Assembly (NCBI GenBank): GCA_027487675.1
Contig: JAIYDD010000022.1
Coordinates: 1 to 50,783, forward strand
Length of the DNA stretch: 50,783 nucleotides
Source: Acetobacteraceae bacterium
GTDB lineage: Bacteria > Pseudomonadota > Alphaproteobacteria > Acetobacterales > Acetobacteraceae
Direction of reading: 5' to 3'
Shown: positions 8,983-18,171 of the stretch, in pieces
Numbering within the stretch: position 1 is the first letter of the stretch
Layout: each line of letters starts with the position of its first letter
Translations under genes and position numbers: made by a program
Notes under the pieces: generated by a model
What the model saw: only the letters and a program-made list of their open reading frames with translations
Told to the model about the DNA's origin: nothing
Databases searched by the model: none

Positions 8983-9987
8983 ATGTCCATGCATCGTCGT
9001 ACGCTTCTGGGCGGCATCGCCGCCGCCGGCGGGCTTCTGGCCGCGCCGCACGTCGTCCGGGCCCAGCAGGTCATCACGCTGAACGGCGCCAGCCAGTTCA
9101 ACCCGGACCACGTCTTCAACCGGACGATGACGAGGTTCGAGGAGCTGGTGAAGCAGTACTACGGCCGGCCGGTGAACTTCGTGATGCACAACAACAGCTC
9201 GCTGGGGCTGGAAAAGCAGTACTTCGAATACATGTCGGCCGGCCGCGCGGTGGACTTCGCCATCGTCAGCCCCGCCCACATGTCCACCTTCAGCCGCGCC
9301 GCCCCCTATATCGACGCGCCCTTCCTGTTCCGCGACCTGGCGCATTGGAACCAGGTCATCGATCAGGACCTGTTCAAGCCGGTGGCCGACGAGGTGGAAC
9401 GCCGCGCCCGCGTCATGCTGATCGGCTACGCCGGCGGCGGCGTGCGCAACATCTTCTCGAACCGCCCCGCCACCAACATGGCGCAGTTGCGCGGGCTTCG
9501 CGTGCGCGTGCAGGGCGCGCCGATCTGGTCGCGCACCTTCCAGGCGATCGGCATGGCGCCACAGGTCATCGCCTACAACGAGATCTACAACGCCATCCAG
9601 AACAATGTGATCGAGGCCGGCGAGAACGAGGCCGCGGGCGTCGAGCAGATGCGCTTCTTCGAGGTCGGCCCGAACCTGCTGATGACGCAGCACGCCATCA
9701 CCATCCGCCCGCTCTGCTTCTCGGTCGCCACGCTGCAGCGCCTGCCGCGCGAGCTGCAGGACGCCATCCGCCGGGCCGGGCGCGAGGCCGGCACCTTCGG
9801 CCGCCAGACCGAGAGCACGGAGGACGAGCAGAAGCTCGCCGCGCTGGAAGGCGCCGGCCGCCTGCGCCGCATCCCCTTCACCGAGCGCGCGCAGATGAAT
9901 GCGGCCGTGCAGCCCGTGATGGTCGCCTATGCCCGGGAGATCGACGCGGAAGGCATCCACAACCGGATCGCCGGCCTCTCCTCCTGA
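8983..9987 (+). CDS. dctP: TRAP transporter solute-binding protein DctP (334 aa)
   Basis: Periplasmic receptor of a TRAP carboxylate transporter. It has an N-terminal signal with a twin-arginine-like start (MHRRTLLGGIAAAGGLLAAP) ending HVVRAQQ, so export may be via Tat. The mature chain matches the DctP fold, including FAIVSPAHMSTFSRAAPYID, the ligand-clamp region LRGLRVRVQGAPIWSRTFQA with the conserved Arg that salt-bridges the substrate carboxylate (R within LRVRVQ), and the long hinge helix around EIYNAIQNNVIEAGENE. Length is typical. ATG 8983 is preceded by the ribosome site GGAGGGGAAC. The gene leads a dctP-dctQ-dctM set. The ligand is an organic anion that cannot be named from sequence. 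Confidence 0.93.
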   Translation: MSMHRRTLLGGIAAAGGLLAAPHVVRAQQVITLNGASQFNPDHVFNRTMTRFEELVKQYYGRPVNFVMHNNSSLGLEKQYFEYMSAGRAVDFAIVSPAHMSTFSRAAPYIDAPFLFRDLAHWNQVIDQDLFKPVADEVERRARVMLIGYAGGGVRNIFSNRPATNMAQLRGLRVRVQGAPIWSRTFQAIGMAPQVIAYNEIYNAIQNNVIEAGENEAAGVEQMRFFEVGPNLLMTQHAITIRPLCFSVATLQRLPRELQDAIRRAGREAGTFGRQTESTEDEQKLAALEGAGRLRRIPFTERAQMNAAVQPVMVAYAREIDAEGIHNRIAGLSS

Positions 9988-9994
9988 TCGCCGC

Positions 9995-10023
9995 CGGCGG
10001 GGCGGCCTTGCGCCGCCCCGCCG
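9995..10023 (+). terminator. Hairpin between dctP and dctQ (attenuator)
   Basis: Perfect 12-bp inverted repeat, cggcggggcggc at 9995-10006 and gccgccccgccg at 10012-10023, with a 5-base loop. It begins 8 bases after the dctP stop. No T-run follows, so it more likely stabilises the dctP message or partly attenuates transcription, keeping the binding protein in excess over the membrane subunits, as is common in TRAP operons. Confidence 0.6.
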
Positions 10024-10063
10024 CTCCCGGCCCGGACGCCTGCCAACAGCAAGGATCGACCGC

Positions 10064-10579
10064 ATGGCGCCGCCTGGCGCGCGCGGCGTGCTACGCCGCA
10101 TCATCGCCCTCTACAGCCGCCTTCTCGACCTGCTGCTGGTGCTGACCGTCGCCGTCATCATCGTGCCCGTCACGCTGCAGATCTTCGCGCGCTTCACGGA
10201 ATGGCTGCCGCGCTACATCTGGACCGAGGAGGCGTCGCGCTTCCTGCTGGTGTGGATGATCATGATCGGGGCCATGATCGGCGTGCGCGAAGGCACGCAT
10301 TTCACCGTGGACCTGTTCCCGAAGCTGACCGGCCGGACCCGCGCGGCGATGGACATGCTGGCCGGCGTCTTCGTGCTGGCCATGGGCGCGATCTTCCTCT
10401 GGTACGGCTGGGAATTCACCGATTTCGCCTGGTTCCGCATCAGCGAACTGGCGGAGCTGCCGCTCTGGCTGATCCACATGGCGTGGCCGATCGCCGGCTT
10501 CACCTGGCTGCTTTTCCAGGGCGAGCGCATGTGGGACGACATCCAGGTGCTGATCCATGGCGAGCGGACGGACGCGTGA
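10064..10579 (+). CDS. dctQ: TRAP transporter small permease DctQ (171 aa)
   Basis: Small four-helix membrane subunit of the TRAP transporter. Hydrophobic segments lie at about residues 19-40 (LLDLLLVLTVAVIIVPVTL), 55-75 (LLVWMIMIGAMIGV), 95-115 (FVLAMGAIFLWYGW) and 140-160. The characteristic WTEEASRFLLVWMIMIG and the REGTHFTVDLFP loop are present; both are DctQ signatures. The TGA stop shares bases with the ATG of dctM (TGATG), so the subunits are translationally coupled. It sits 76 bp after dctP, across the hairpin noted there. ATG 10064 is preferred to longer upstream readings because the first helix follows directly. Confidence 0.9.
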   Translation: MAPPGARGVLRRIIALYSRLLDLLLVLTVAVIIVPVTLQIFARFTEWLPRYIWTEEASRFLLVWMIMIGAMIGVREGTHFTVDLFPKLTGRTRAAMDMLAGVFVLAMGAIFLWYGWEFTDFAWFRISELAELPLWLIHMAWPIAGFTWLLFQGERMWDDIQVLIHGERTDA

Positions 10580-11898
10580 TGGGCGGCAACGTCATCGATC
10601 CCGCCACCGCCGCCTGGATCCTGTTCGGCGGCTTCTTCGCCATGCTGGCGCTGCGCGTGCCGGTCGCGGTCGCGCTGGGGCTCGCCTGCCTGCCGCCGCT
10701 GCTGATCGAGCCGCGGCTGTGGCCGATGATCCTGGTGCAGGAGACCTTCAACGCCTACAACAGCTTCATCCTGCTCGCCGTGCCCTTCTTCCTGCTGGCG
10801 GCGAACCTGATGACGATCGGCGGCATCACGGAACGCCTGATCCGCCTGTCCCGCGCCATGGTCGGCCACCTGCCGGGCAGCCTGGCGCAGATCAACGTCG
10901 TGCTCTCGATCTTCTTCGCCGGCATCTCGGGCAGCTCCACCGCGGATGCCGCGAGCCAGGGCAAGTTGTTCATCGAGGCGCAGCGGCGGGAAGGCTACGA
11001 CGTCTCCTTCTCCGTCGCCATCACCGCCGTCTCCGCCGTGCTGGCGGCGATCATCCCGCCTTCCATCATGATGATCATCTGGGGCGGCGTGCTGACCGTC
11101 TCGATCGGCGGGCTGTTCCTGGCGGGCGTCATCCCCGGCCTGCTGCTGGGCCTGGTGCAGATGGCGACCGTGCATGCCTATGCGAAGGCGCGCGGCTACC
11201 CGACCTATGGTCGCGCGACATGGGGCGAGCTCGGCTCGGCGCTGTTCGTCTCCATCCCCGCGCTGATGACGCCCTTCATCATCATCGGCGGCAAGATCTT
11301 CGGCTGGTTCACGCCGACGGAAGCGGCCTGCATCGCCGTGCTCTACGCCATGGTGCTGTCGGTGATCGTGTATCGCGAGATGAACCTGAAGGGGCTGTGG
11401 ACCGCCTTCAGCGACACCGGGCGCTTCGCCGCCATCACGCTGTTCGCCGTCGGCACCGCCAGCGCCTTCGGCTGGCTGCTGGCCTTCTACAAGATCCCCG
11501 ATGCGCTGCTCTCGGGCGTCGGCGCCTGGGAGATGGGGCCGATCATGACCGGCTTCTTCATCGCCGGCGTCTTCCTGGTGGTCGGCTGCTTCCTGGATGC
11601 GATCCCGGCCATCATCATCGTCGGCACCATCCTGCAACCGTTGGCGGAAGCGGCGGGGCTGCACCCGATCCACTTCGCGATGATCGGCATCGTCAGCCTC
11701 GCCTTCGGGCTGGTCACGCCGCCCTACGGGCTCTGCCTGCTCATCTCCTGCGCGGTGGCGGGGGTGCGGGTGGTGGACGTGCTGAAGGACACCTGCATCA
11801 TGCTGCTGCCTATGCTGGGCGTCCTCGCCCTGGTGATCCTGTGGCCAGAGGTGTCGCTGTTCCTGCCGCGCCTGCTGGAACCCGACTTTCTGAAATAG
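10579..11898 (+). CDS. dctM: TRAP transporter large permease DctM (439 aa)
   Basis: Large translocating subunit that couples organic-anion uptake to the sodium gradient. It is about 12 hydrophobic helices long, with family signatures PFFLLAANLMTIGGITERLI (residues ~63-82), FFAGISGSSTADAASQGKLF, which contains the inverted-repeat ion-binding G-S-S-T loop, and IIPPSIMMIIWGGV. The second-half loop is seen in LVTPPYGLCLLISCAVAGV. Length matches DctM (about 425-440). The start codon overlaps the dctQ stop. With DctP and DctQ this is a complete TRAP system. Confidence 0.95.
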   Translation: MGGNVIDPATAAWILFGGFFAMLALRVPVAVALGLACLPPLLIEPRLWPMILVQETFNAYNSFILLAVPFFLLAANLMTIGGITERLIRLSRAMVGHLPGSLAQINVVLSIFFAGISGSSTADAASQGKLFIEAQRREGYDVSFSVAITAVSAVLAAIIPPSIMMIIWGGVLTVSIGGLFLAGVIPGLLLGLVQMATVHAYAKARGYPTYGRATWGELGSALFVSIPALMTPFIIIGGKIFGWFTPTEAACIAVLYAMVLSVIVYREMNLKGLWTAFSDTGRFAAITLFAVGTASAFGWLLAFYKIPDALLSGVGAWEMGPIMTGFFIAGVFLVVGCFLDAIPAIIIVGTILQPLAEAAGLHPIHFAMIGIVSLAFGLVTPPYGLCLLISCAVAGVRVVDVLKDTCIMLLPMLGVLALVILWPEVSLFLPRLLEPDFLK

Positions 11899-11941
11899 CC
11901 CCGCGCTGGACGCGCCGCGCGCGCGGCGCCACCTTCGGGGC

Positions 11942-13747
11942 GTGAGCGCCACCGCCCCCCTCCCCCCGCGCCCGCCGCTGCATGCGCTGCGGCTGGTGCT
12001 GCCCGTCCTGCGTCCCTACCTGCCGCGGGCGCTGGCCGCCGTCGCGGCGCTGCTGGCGGCGGCGGGGCTGACGCTGCTGCTCGGCCAGGGCGTGCGGCTG
12101 CTGGTGGACGAGGGCTTCGGGGCGGAGGGGACGCGCGGCCTGGATGGCGCGGCCGCGCTGATGGCCACCGTCGTCGCCGCGCTGGCCTGCGCGACGGCGC
12201 TGCGCTTCTACCTGGTCTCCTGGCTCGGCGAACGCGTCGCGGCCGACCTGCGCCGCCGCGTCTTCGAGCATGTCCTGACCCTTTCGCCAGGCTTCACGGA
12301 CACCGCGCGGACGGGCGACATCCTGTCGCGCATGACGGCCGATGTCGGGCTGCTGCAGTCGCTCGTCGGCTCCGCGCTGTCGATGGGGCTGCGCAACCTG
12401 GTCACCGGCCTCGGCGCAGGCGCGATGCTGGTGGCCACCTCGGCAAAGCTCGCCGCGATCGTGCTGGTGGTGGTGCCGCTGGTCGTGGTGCCGCTGGTCG
12501 TCTTCGGCCGGCGCGAACGGCGCCTGTCGCGCAGCGCGCAGGAACGCATCGCCGACCTCGCCGCCACCGCGGAGGAGACGCTGAACGGCCTGCGCACCGT
12601 GCAGGCCTTCACGCACGAACCCGTCTCCCGCGCCCGCTTCGGCGCCGAGGTCGAGGCCTCGGTCGCCGCCAGCCTGCGGCGCGTGGCCAGCCGGGCCACG
12701 CTGATCCTGGCGGTGATCCTGCTGGGCTTCGGCGCCATCACCTTCAGCCTGTGGGTCGGCGGCCACGACGTGATCGCGGGGCGGATGAGCGGCGGGGAGC
12801 TGGCCTCCTTCGTCTTCTACGCGGTGCTCGTCGCCTCCTCCTTCGCCACCTTCAGCGAGTTGTGGGGCGAGGTGCAGCGCGCCGCCGGCGCGGCGGACCG
12901 GCTGCTGGAACTGCTGTCGGTCACGCCCGCCATCGCCGCCCCGCCCCGCCCGGCCCTGCTGCCCAGCCCGCCGCAGGGCCGCGTCGCGCTGGAGGGCGTT
13001 CGCTTCGCCTATCCGACGCGGCCCGACAGCGCGGTGCTGGACGGCGTCTCGCTGGCGGTGGAGCCCGGCGAGACGGTCGCCATCGTCGGCCCCTCCGGCG
13101 CCGGCAAGACCAGCATCTTCCAGCTGCTGCTGCGCTACTACGACCCGCAATCGGGCCGCGTGCTGGTGGATGGCATCGATGCCCGCGCCGCCGACCCCGC
13201 CGCGCTGCGCAAGCGGCTCGGCCTGGTCGCGCAGGACCCGACCATCTTCGGCGCGACGGCCGCCGACAACATCCGCTTCGGCCGGCCCGATGCGTCCGAT
13301 GCGGAGATCCGCGCGGCCGCGGAGGCCGCGGCGGCGCATGGCTTCATCGCGGCGCTGCCGCAGGGCTACGACACGCCGCTCGGCCCGCGCGGCGTCACCC
13401 TTTCCGGCGGGCAGCGCCAGCGCATCGCGATCGCGCGCGCCATCCTGCGCGACGCGCCGATCCTTCTGCTGGACGAGGCGACCAGCGCGCTGGACGCGGA
13501 ATCCGAACATGCCGTGCAGCAGGCGCTCGAGCGCCTGTCGCGCGGCCGCACCACGCTGGTCGTGGCGCATCGCCTCGCCACCGTCCGCCGCGCCGACCGC
13601 ATCCTGGTGATGGAAGCCGGCCGCATCGTCGCCGCCGGCACGCATGACAGCCTGGTGCGCGGCGGCGGGCTCTATGCCCGGCTGGCCGCGCTGCAATTCG
13701 CCGACGCGGCGCCGGCCGGGCTCACGCCGCCTTCGCCTCGCCGCTGA
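11942..13747 (+). CDS. ABC exporter, fused membrane and ATPase domains, MsbA/lipid exporter-like (601 aa)
   Basis: Half-transporter that would act as a homodimer in the inner membrane. Six helices occupy about residues 20-300; the segment after helix 2 reads [20 protein letters not shown], typical of type IV ABC exporters. The nucleotide-binding domain has Walker A GPSGAGKT (residues ~384-391), the Q-loop VAQDPTIF, signature [16 protein letters not shown], Walker [13 protein letters not shown] and the switch histidine in VAHRLATV. All catalytic residues are intact. The GTG start at 11942 is used because no ATG lies near the conserved N-terminus. Cargo may be a lipid or drug. The 3' end overlaps the convergent chemoreceptor gene by 26 bases. 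Confidence 0.92.
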   Translation: MSATAPLPPRPPLHALRLVLPVLRPYLPRALAAVAALLAAAGLTLLLGQGVRLLVDEGFGAEGTRGLDGAAALMATVVAALACATALRFYLVSWLGERVAADLRRRVFEHVLTLSPGFTDTARTGDILSRMTADVGLLQSLVGSALSMGLRNLVTGLGAGAMLVATSAKLAAIVLVVVPLVVVPLVVFGRRERRLSRSAQERIADLAATAEETLNGLRTVQAFTHEPVSRARFGAEVEASVAASLRRVASRATLILAVILLGFGAITFSLWVGGHDVIAGRMSGGELASFVFYAVLVASSFATFSELWGEVQRAAGAADRLLELLSVTPAIAAPPRPALLPSPPQGRVALEGVRFAYPTRPDSAVLDGVSLAVEPGETVAIVGPSGAGKTSIFQLLLRYYDPQSGRVLVDGIDARAADPAALRKRLGLVAQDPTIFGATAADNIRFGRPDASDAEIRAAAEAAAAHGFIAALPQGYDTPLGPRGVTLSGGQRQRIAIARAILRDAPILLLDEATSALDAESEHAVQQALERLSRGRTTLVVAHRLATVRRADRILVMEAGRIVAAGTHDSLVRGGGLYARLAALQFADAAPAGLTPPSPRR

Positions 13748-15422
13748 CGAGCGCGGTCACCGCCTCCCGCATTGCGCGCTCCTCCGCCTCGTCCGCGAAG
13801 TCGTAGGCCAGGTGCAGCGTGTTGGGCGAGGCCGCCGCCAGCCGCGCCCGCTGCGCGGGCAGCCCCGCGGCACGGAGGGTCACCGTGTCGAGCCCGGCGG
13901 GGGGGTCGGCGATGGCGACGCAGGCGCCGCCGAAGGACAGGTTCATCAGCACGCCTTCCAGCGCCCCGCGCGCCGTGTCGAGCCGCACCGGCAGGCGCAG
14001 CGCATGGCGCTCGTGCCGCCGCCGGTCGGCCTCCTCAAGGCTGCCGCGCACGAAGCCGACGAGGGTGTCGCCCAGCCCATGCAGCGCCGCCGCGACCTGG
14101 CCGGCGGCGCCATGCATCATCGCGACGTTCATCTGGTTCTCGTCGAGCAGCGCGGCGGCGGCGGCGACGCGGCCGGTCGAGGAGCGCGCGGCCGCGGAGC
14201 TGTCGGCCGCCGCCGCCGCGACCTCCGCGATCGCGTCCGACTGCCGCGCCATCGCCGCCGCGACGCTTGCGGAGATCGCGTCGAGATCGGCGATCGCACG
14301 GCCGATGCTCTCGATGGCGGACAGCGCCGCGCCGCTGCTGGCCTGCACGGCGGAGAGCCGGTCGCCGATCTCCGCGGTGGCGGTGGCGGTCTGCCCCGCC
14401 AGCGCCTTCACCTCCCCCGCGACCACCGCGAAGCCCTTGCCGGCCTCGCCGGCCCGCGCCGCCTCGATGGTGGCGTTCAGCGCCAGCAGGTTGGTCTGGC
14501 CGGCGATGCCGCCGATCAGCCGGCTCACCTCGCCGATCCGCTCCACCGTGCGGGCGAGTTCGGCGAACAGGCTGCGCGCCTGGTCGGCGCGGCCGGCCAG
14601 GTCGCGCACCGTCGCGGCGGCGCGCGCCATCTCCCCGGCCGTCTCGCGCACGCGCTCCGTCATGCCAGCGGCGGCGGCGGCTGCGCGGTCGGTGCCCTCG
14701 GCGGAGCGCGCGCTTTCGGCCCGCGCCCCCTCCGCCTCGCGCGCAACGCGGGTGGCGGCGGCCTCGATCTCGTCGATCAGCTGGGTCAGCTCGCCGGTGC
14801 TGCCCAGGATCTCCTGCACCGCGCCGGTGCTCCGCGCCTCGACCTGCCGGGCCAGCTCGGCGATGGCGCGCGCGCGGCTGTCGACGGCGGCGCGGGCCAT
14901 GCTCTCGCTCTGCGCCTCCGCCGCGTGGGCGACCAGGATCTGGTGGCGCAGCGCCTGCGCGCCGTCGAGCACGGCATCGACCTCGCGGATCCCGGTGGGC
15001 GGCGGGATGGTCACCGCCGCGTCGCCGCGCGTCAGCGCCCCCAGCGCAGCCACCCCGTCGTGCAGCGGCCGCCCCGTCGCCCGCAGCGCCGATCCGGCCG
15101 CTAGCGCGGCGAGGAGGGCGAAGCCGACCAGCGCGGCGACCAGCACCAGGTCGCGCGCCACGCCGTCCGAGCCGGGATCGGCCGCGGCCACCATCTCCGC
15201 CACCGAAAGCGCGCTCGCGCCGGGCCGAGCCGCCTCCGCCGCCGCGGCGGCGACGAGCGCCGCGCCGTCGCGCGCCGCCGCGAGATCGGCCCAGACCGCG
15301 GCGCCGATGCCGAGCACGCCGAGGCCGCCGAGCAGCGCCAGGGCGAGCGCGAGCCGCAGGCGGAGACTGCGCGGCGGCAGGCGCCGGGGCGGGGATGCGG
15401 TCGGTGCGGAGGCTCTGGCCAT
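13722..15422 (-). CDS. Methyl-accepting chemotaxis protein with C-terminal PilZ domain (566 aa)
   Basis: Chemoreceptor-like signal transducer. Two membrane helices lie at about residues 22-44 and 91-111, leaving a periplasmic loop of only ~45 residues, too small for a standard ligand-binding domain. The cytoplasmic coiled coil contains the kinase-control tip around residues 303-345 ([20 protein letters not shown] then [15 protein letters not shown]), so CheA/CheW binding should be intact. From about residue 467 a PilZ domain follows: [12 protein letters not shown] gives the R-x-x-x-R motif, and NLSFGGACV the second (D/N)-x-S-x-x-G motif for cyclic-di-GMP. The fusion would tie chemotactic or adaptive output to c-di-GMP. 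It is divergent from the gas vesicle operon and overlaps the ABC exporter's 3' end. Confidence 0.93.
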   Translation of the reverse strand: MARASAPTASPPRRLPPRSLRLRLALALALLGGLGVLGIGAAVWADLAAARDGAALVAAAAAEAARPGASALSVAEMVAAADPGSDGVARDLVLVAALVGFALLAALAAGSALRATGRPLHDGVAALGALTRGDAAVTIPPPTGIREVDAVLDGAQALRHQILVAHAAEAQSESMARAAVDSRARAIAELARQVEARSTGAVQEILGSTGELTQLIDEIEAAATRVAREAEGARAESARSAEGTDRAAAAAAGMTERVRETAGEMARAAATVRDLAGRADQARSLFAELARTVERIGEVSRLIGGIAGQTNLLALNATIEAARAGEAGKGFAVVAGEVKALAGQTATATAEIGDRLSAVQASSGAALSAIESIGRAIADLDAISASVAAAMARQSDAIAEVAAAAADSSAAARSSTGRVAAAAALLDENQMNVAMMHGAAGQVAAALHGLGDTLVGFVRGSLEEADRRRHERHALRLPVRLDTARGALEGVLMNLSFGGACVAIADPPAGLDTVTLRAAGLPAQRARLAAASPNTLHLAYDFADEAEERAMREAVTALVSGEAKAA

Positions 15423-15616
15423 GCTGGGAACTCGCTCGCGTCAGGGTGCGTCGCCCGAGGGGGCGAGAGCGGGCAGCTTGCGCGCCACGCACCAAGAACC
15501 GGTAAAGCCCGGCGCGGCGGCGCGCCTTTACGTCTTCGCAACCGGTCGCCTGCTAGACCATGCGCTAGACGCCCGGACCGATCCGGGCTGGCAGCGGCAG
15601 GAGGCCGTGATCGCGC
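15423..15616. promoter_or_regulatory. Divergent control region between the chemoreceptor and the gas vesicle operon
   Basis: A 194-bp gap holding promoters for both directions. Structure seen: accggt occurs at 15498-15503 and again at 15541-15546. Between them is a hairpin with gtaaag (15502-15507) pairing ctttac (15526-15531) over a GC-rich core. A direct repeat ctaga occurs at 15553 and 15565, 12 bases apart. No confident -35/-10 pair was recognised; assignment as regulatory rests on position. Confidence 0.5.
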
Positions 15617-16327
15617 ATGGAATTCGGCACGCGCAGCATCCGATCGGCCGGCCAGGGCAGCGGCAGCGTCGAGGTGACGCTGCCTGCGGCCTTCCGCGAC
15701 CTGGCGGGCCTGCCATGCCACCTGGCGCTGCGCGACGGCCTGCGCCCGGAGATCGTGCTGCGCCCCGACCTGCGCGCCGCGCGCGCCGCCTTCGGTCGGC
15801 TCTGGCTGCTGCTGGCGGCGGCGCTCGCGGCCGAGGTGGGCACCGATCCGCCGCTGGCCGATTGCGTCGTCACGCTGCGCCCGGCCGAGGGGGCGCGCGA
15901 CGCGCCGCGCCTGGCCTGGACCGATGGCCTCGCGCTGGCCGGGTCGCCCCCACATGGCGGGATGCCGCTGGCGCGCTCCGCCGCGGCGCTGGCGCGCATG
16001 CTTGCCGCGCCGCTCGGCATCGCGCCGGCCCTGCGGGAGGGCTTCGGCGATGCCTGCGGCTTCGCGCTGGCCGGCCACGCGCCGCCCGGCGCGGAAGCCG
16101 CCTGCGACATCGGCGCGGCGCTGCTGGCCGCGCACGGCATCGCGCCCGGCGCGCCGCTGGCCGAGGCCAACGACCACGCCCTTTCGCCCCGCTTCGCGGA
16201 AGCCGCCGCCCCCGCCCTGCGGCGTCTGCGCGACGCGCATCTCGACTGGACCGCCGACCCGCCCCGCCATGCCTCGCTGCTCGCCGCCTGGCGACGCGGC
16301 GTCGCGCTCGAACTCTCCGGAGCCTGA
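15617..16327 (+). CDS. Uncharacterised first protein of the gas vesicle operon (236 aa)
   Basis: No family recognised with confidence. The first ~50 residues (TRSIRSAGQGSGSVEVTLPA then AFRDLAGLP) resemble the swapped-hairpin AbrB/SpoVT DNA-binding pattern (T-R-x-V-x-x-S-G-x-S-x-x-V-T-L-P-x-x). The rest is Ala/Leu-rich, predicted alpha-helical and without membrane segments. If the resemblance is real, the protein may be a regulator of the operon; this is inference from a short match. It lies 6 bases before gvpN on the same strand, so co-transcription is nearly certain. ATG 15617 is the first start that includes the hairpin-like segment. Confidence 0.6.
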   Translation: MEFGTRSIRSAGQGSGSVEVTLPAAFRDLAGLPCHLALRDGLRPEIVLRPDLRAARAAFGRLWLLLAAALAAEVGTDPPLADCVVTLRPAEGARDAPRLAWTDGLALAGSPPHGGMPLARSAAALARMLAAPLGIAPALREGFGDACGFALAGHAPPGAEAACDIGAALLAAHGIAPGAPLAEANDHALSPRFAEAAAPALRRLRDAHLDWTADPPRHASLLAAWRRGVALELSGA

Positions 16328-16333
16328 ACCGCC

Positions 16334-17263
16334 ATGCGCAAGACCGCCCACGAGGCCGCCGAGGCCGGCCCGCCCGACGTGGTGCGAACGGACGCGACGG
16401 AGCGCCTCGCCGGCCGTGCGCTGGCCTATCTGGAAGCCGGCTGCGCCGTCCACTTCCGCGGCCCCGCGGGCAGCGGCAAGACCCGCGCGGCACTCGACCT
16501 CGCCGAGCGCCTGGGCCGGCCGGTGCTGCTGCTGGTCGGCGATGCGAGCTTCGACACCTCGGCGCTGGTGGGCGGGGAGGCGGGCAGCCGCACGCGTCGC
16601 ATCGTCGACCGCTACATCACCAGCGTGATGAAGGTGGAGACGGAGACCGCGCCGGTCTGGCTCGACCGCGCGCTGACCATCGCCTGCGTCGAGGGCTGCA
16701 CGCTGGTCTATGACGAGTTCAACCGCGCGCCGGCCGCGGCCAACAACGTCCTGCTGACGGTGCTGGAGGAACGGCTGCTGGTGCTGCCGAAGGCGCCGAA
16801 GGAAGGCGCCATGCGCGTGCACCCCGAATTCCGCGCCATCTTCACCTCGAACCCCGAGGACCATGTCGGCACGCAGGACGCGCAGGACGCGCTGCTGGAC
16901 CGGATGGTGACCATCGACCTCGACGGCTTCGACCGCGAGACGGAAGTGGCGATCGCCGCCGCGAAGTCGGGCCTGGATGGCGCCTGCGCGGCGCGAATCG
17001 TCGACCTGGTGCGGGATTTCCGCCGCTCCCGCGAATGGCTGCGGCGGCCGACGCTGCGGGCTTCCGTGATGATCGCGCGGCTGACGCGCGCGCGGGGGCT
17101 TGCCGTCTCGGCGGCGGAGGAAGGCTTCGTGGAGCTGGTGCTCGACGTGCTGGGCAGCCGGCTCAAGCCCGGGCCGGGCGGCGGGCCGGATCCGCGCGCG
17201 CGGCAGATGCTGGTGCGGCTCGTGGAGCACTACTGCGGCCAGCCGGCGGAGCGCGCGGCGTGA
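16334..17263 (+). CDS. gvpN: Gas vesicle AAA+ ATPase GvpN (309 aa)
   Basis: MoxR-type AAA+ ATPase required for full-size gas vesicles in cyanobacteria and haloarchaea. Walker A is FRGPAGSGKT at about residues 41-50, Walker B is TLVYDEFNRAP around residue 130, and sensor-1 is FTSNPEDHVG. The stretch ALVGGEAGSRTRRIVDRYIT followed by VMKVETETAPVW is characteristic of GvpN specifically rather than of other MoxR proteins. Length is normal. It lies 6 bp after the preceding gene; its stop overlaps the GTG start of the next gene by 4 bases. Confidence 0.96.
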   Translation: MRKTAHEAAEAGPPDVVRTDATERLAGRALAYLEAGCAVHFRGPAGSGKTRAALDLAERLGRPVLLLVGDASFDTSALVGGEAGSRTRRIVDRYITSVMKVETETAPVWLDRALTIACVEGCTLVYDEFNRAPAAANNVLLTVLEERLLVLPKAPKEGAMRVHPEFRAIFTSNPEDHVGTQDAQDALLDRMVTIDLDGFDRETEVAIAAAKSGLDGACAARIVDLVRDFRRSREWLRRPTLRASVMIARLTRARGLAVSAAEEGFVELVLDVLGSRLKPGPGGGPDPRARQMLVRLVEHYCGQPAERAA

Positions 17264-17598
17264 GCCGGCCCATGCCGCGGGCGACGATCCGCGCCCTGCC
17301 GCCGGCGCCGACGCGCCGCCGGCCGGGGAAAGAGACGCAGCTGGAAGGCGCGGCGGCGGAGTTCGCGCTGCTGGCCCAGCGCCGCGCGCGGCTGCGACGG
17401 CAGCTCGACCTGCTGGAGCGGCAGAAGAACGCGGCGGATGCGATGATGGCGCAGGTGGAGACACGGATGGCGGAGCTTTCGCGGCGCATGGGATCGCTCG
17501 GTCCCGCCGTGCCGGCCGCGGCGCTGCCGCCCGCCCCGCCACCGCAGCCCGCCGCGCCGCCGCCCGCGGCGCGCCGCGGCCTCGTCATGCGCGCCTGA
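17260..17598 (+). CDS. Small coiled-coil protein of the gas vesicle operon (112 aa)
   Basis: Not a recognised gvp family. A basic N-terminus (residues 1-25) precedes a predicted helix or coiled coil at about 30-80, with heptad-like Leu/Ala spacing ([20 protein letters not shown], then [16 protein letters not shown]). The tail (83-105) is Pro/Ala-rich and ends in ARRGLVMRA. The GTG start at 17260 overlaps the gvpN stop (GTGA); ATG 17272 would remove four residues. Position between gvpN and gvpO suggests an accessory or scaffolding role during vesicle assembly; this is inference. Confidence 0.7.
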   Translation: MSRPMPRATIRALPPAPTRRRPGKETQLEGAAAEFALLAQRRARLRRQLDLLERQKNAADAMMAQVETRMAELSRRMGSLGPAVPAAALPPAPPPQPAAPPPAARRGLVMRA

Positions 17599-17612
17599 GG
17601 AGGGACGCGGCG

Positions 17613-17870
17613 ATGAACCCCACCGACATCGTGGAGCAGGCGAAGCGCCAGATGGCGGCGCTGACCGGCCTGCCGCCCGACACCGTGGCGCGGCTCGATC
17701 GCGCCGATGACGGGTGGGAGGTGGCGATCGACATGCTGGAACACCGCGCCATCCCGCGCACCCACGACCTGATCGCCGCCTTCGAGGTGAAGCTGGACGA
17801 TACCGGGCGCATCCTGCGCTGGAAGCGCACCGGCCGCTTCCAGCGCGGCCAGGCGCGCGAGGAGGCGTGA
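17613..17870 (+). CDS. gvpO: Gas vesicle protein GvpO (85 aa)
   Basis: Small soluble Gvp protein. The family pattern is visible: W-E-V-A-I-D-M-L-E near residue 35, then [20 protein letters not shown] and the closing basic-aromatic segment [11 protein letters not shown]. GvpO is required for vesicle formation in haloarchaea and actinomycetes, and has been linked to gvp expression there. Length (85) is shorter than archaeal GvpO because the variable N-terminus is absent. ATG 17613 follows GAGGAGGGACG, a strong ribosome site, 14 bases after the preceding stop. Confidence 0.9.
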   Translation: MNPTDIVEQAKRQMAALTGLPPDTVARLDRADDGWEVAIDMLEHRAIPRTHDLIAAFEVKLDDTGRILRWKRTGRFQRGQAREEA

Positions 17871-17874
17871 GGCC

Positions 17875-18171
17875 ATGTCGCTGAACCATGCCGTCGGCGG
17901 CGCCTCGCTGGCCGACATCCTGGAACGCATTCTCGACAAGGGGATCGTGATCGCGGGCGACATCTCGGTCCACCTCGTCGGGGTGGAGCTGCTGACGATC
18001 CGGCTGCGCCTGGTCGTCGCCTCCGTCGACCGCGCGCTCGAGATGGGCATCCGCTGGTGGGAAGCGGATGCGGCGCTGACCGGGGAAGCCCGCCGGCTGG
18101 CCACCGAGAACGCCGCGCTGGCCGAGCGCGTCGCGCTGCTGGAACGGCGGCTGGCGGGGGGCGGCGCATGA
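17875..18171 (+). CDS. gvpJ: Gas vesicle minor structural protein GvpJ (98 aa)
   Basis: GvpA-family amphipathic protein. The core [20 protein letters not shown], then [18 protein letters not shown], is the conserved helix-strand-strand-helix of the shell protein. The following [13 protein letters not shown] is diagnostic for GvpJ rather than the main GvpA. A charged C-terminal helix ([16 protein letters not shown]) extends beyond the GvpA core. GvpJ is a minor component thought to help nucleate the vesicle tips. It starts 4 bases after gvpO and its stop overlaps the next ATG. Confidence 0.92.
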   Translation: MSLNHAVGGASLADILERILDKGIVIAGDISVHLVGVELLTIRLRLVVASVDRALEMGIRWWEADAALTGEARRLATENAALAERVALLERRLAGGGA

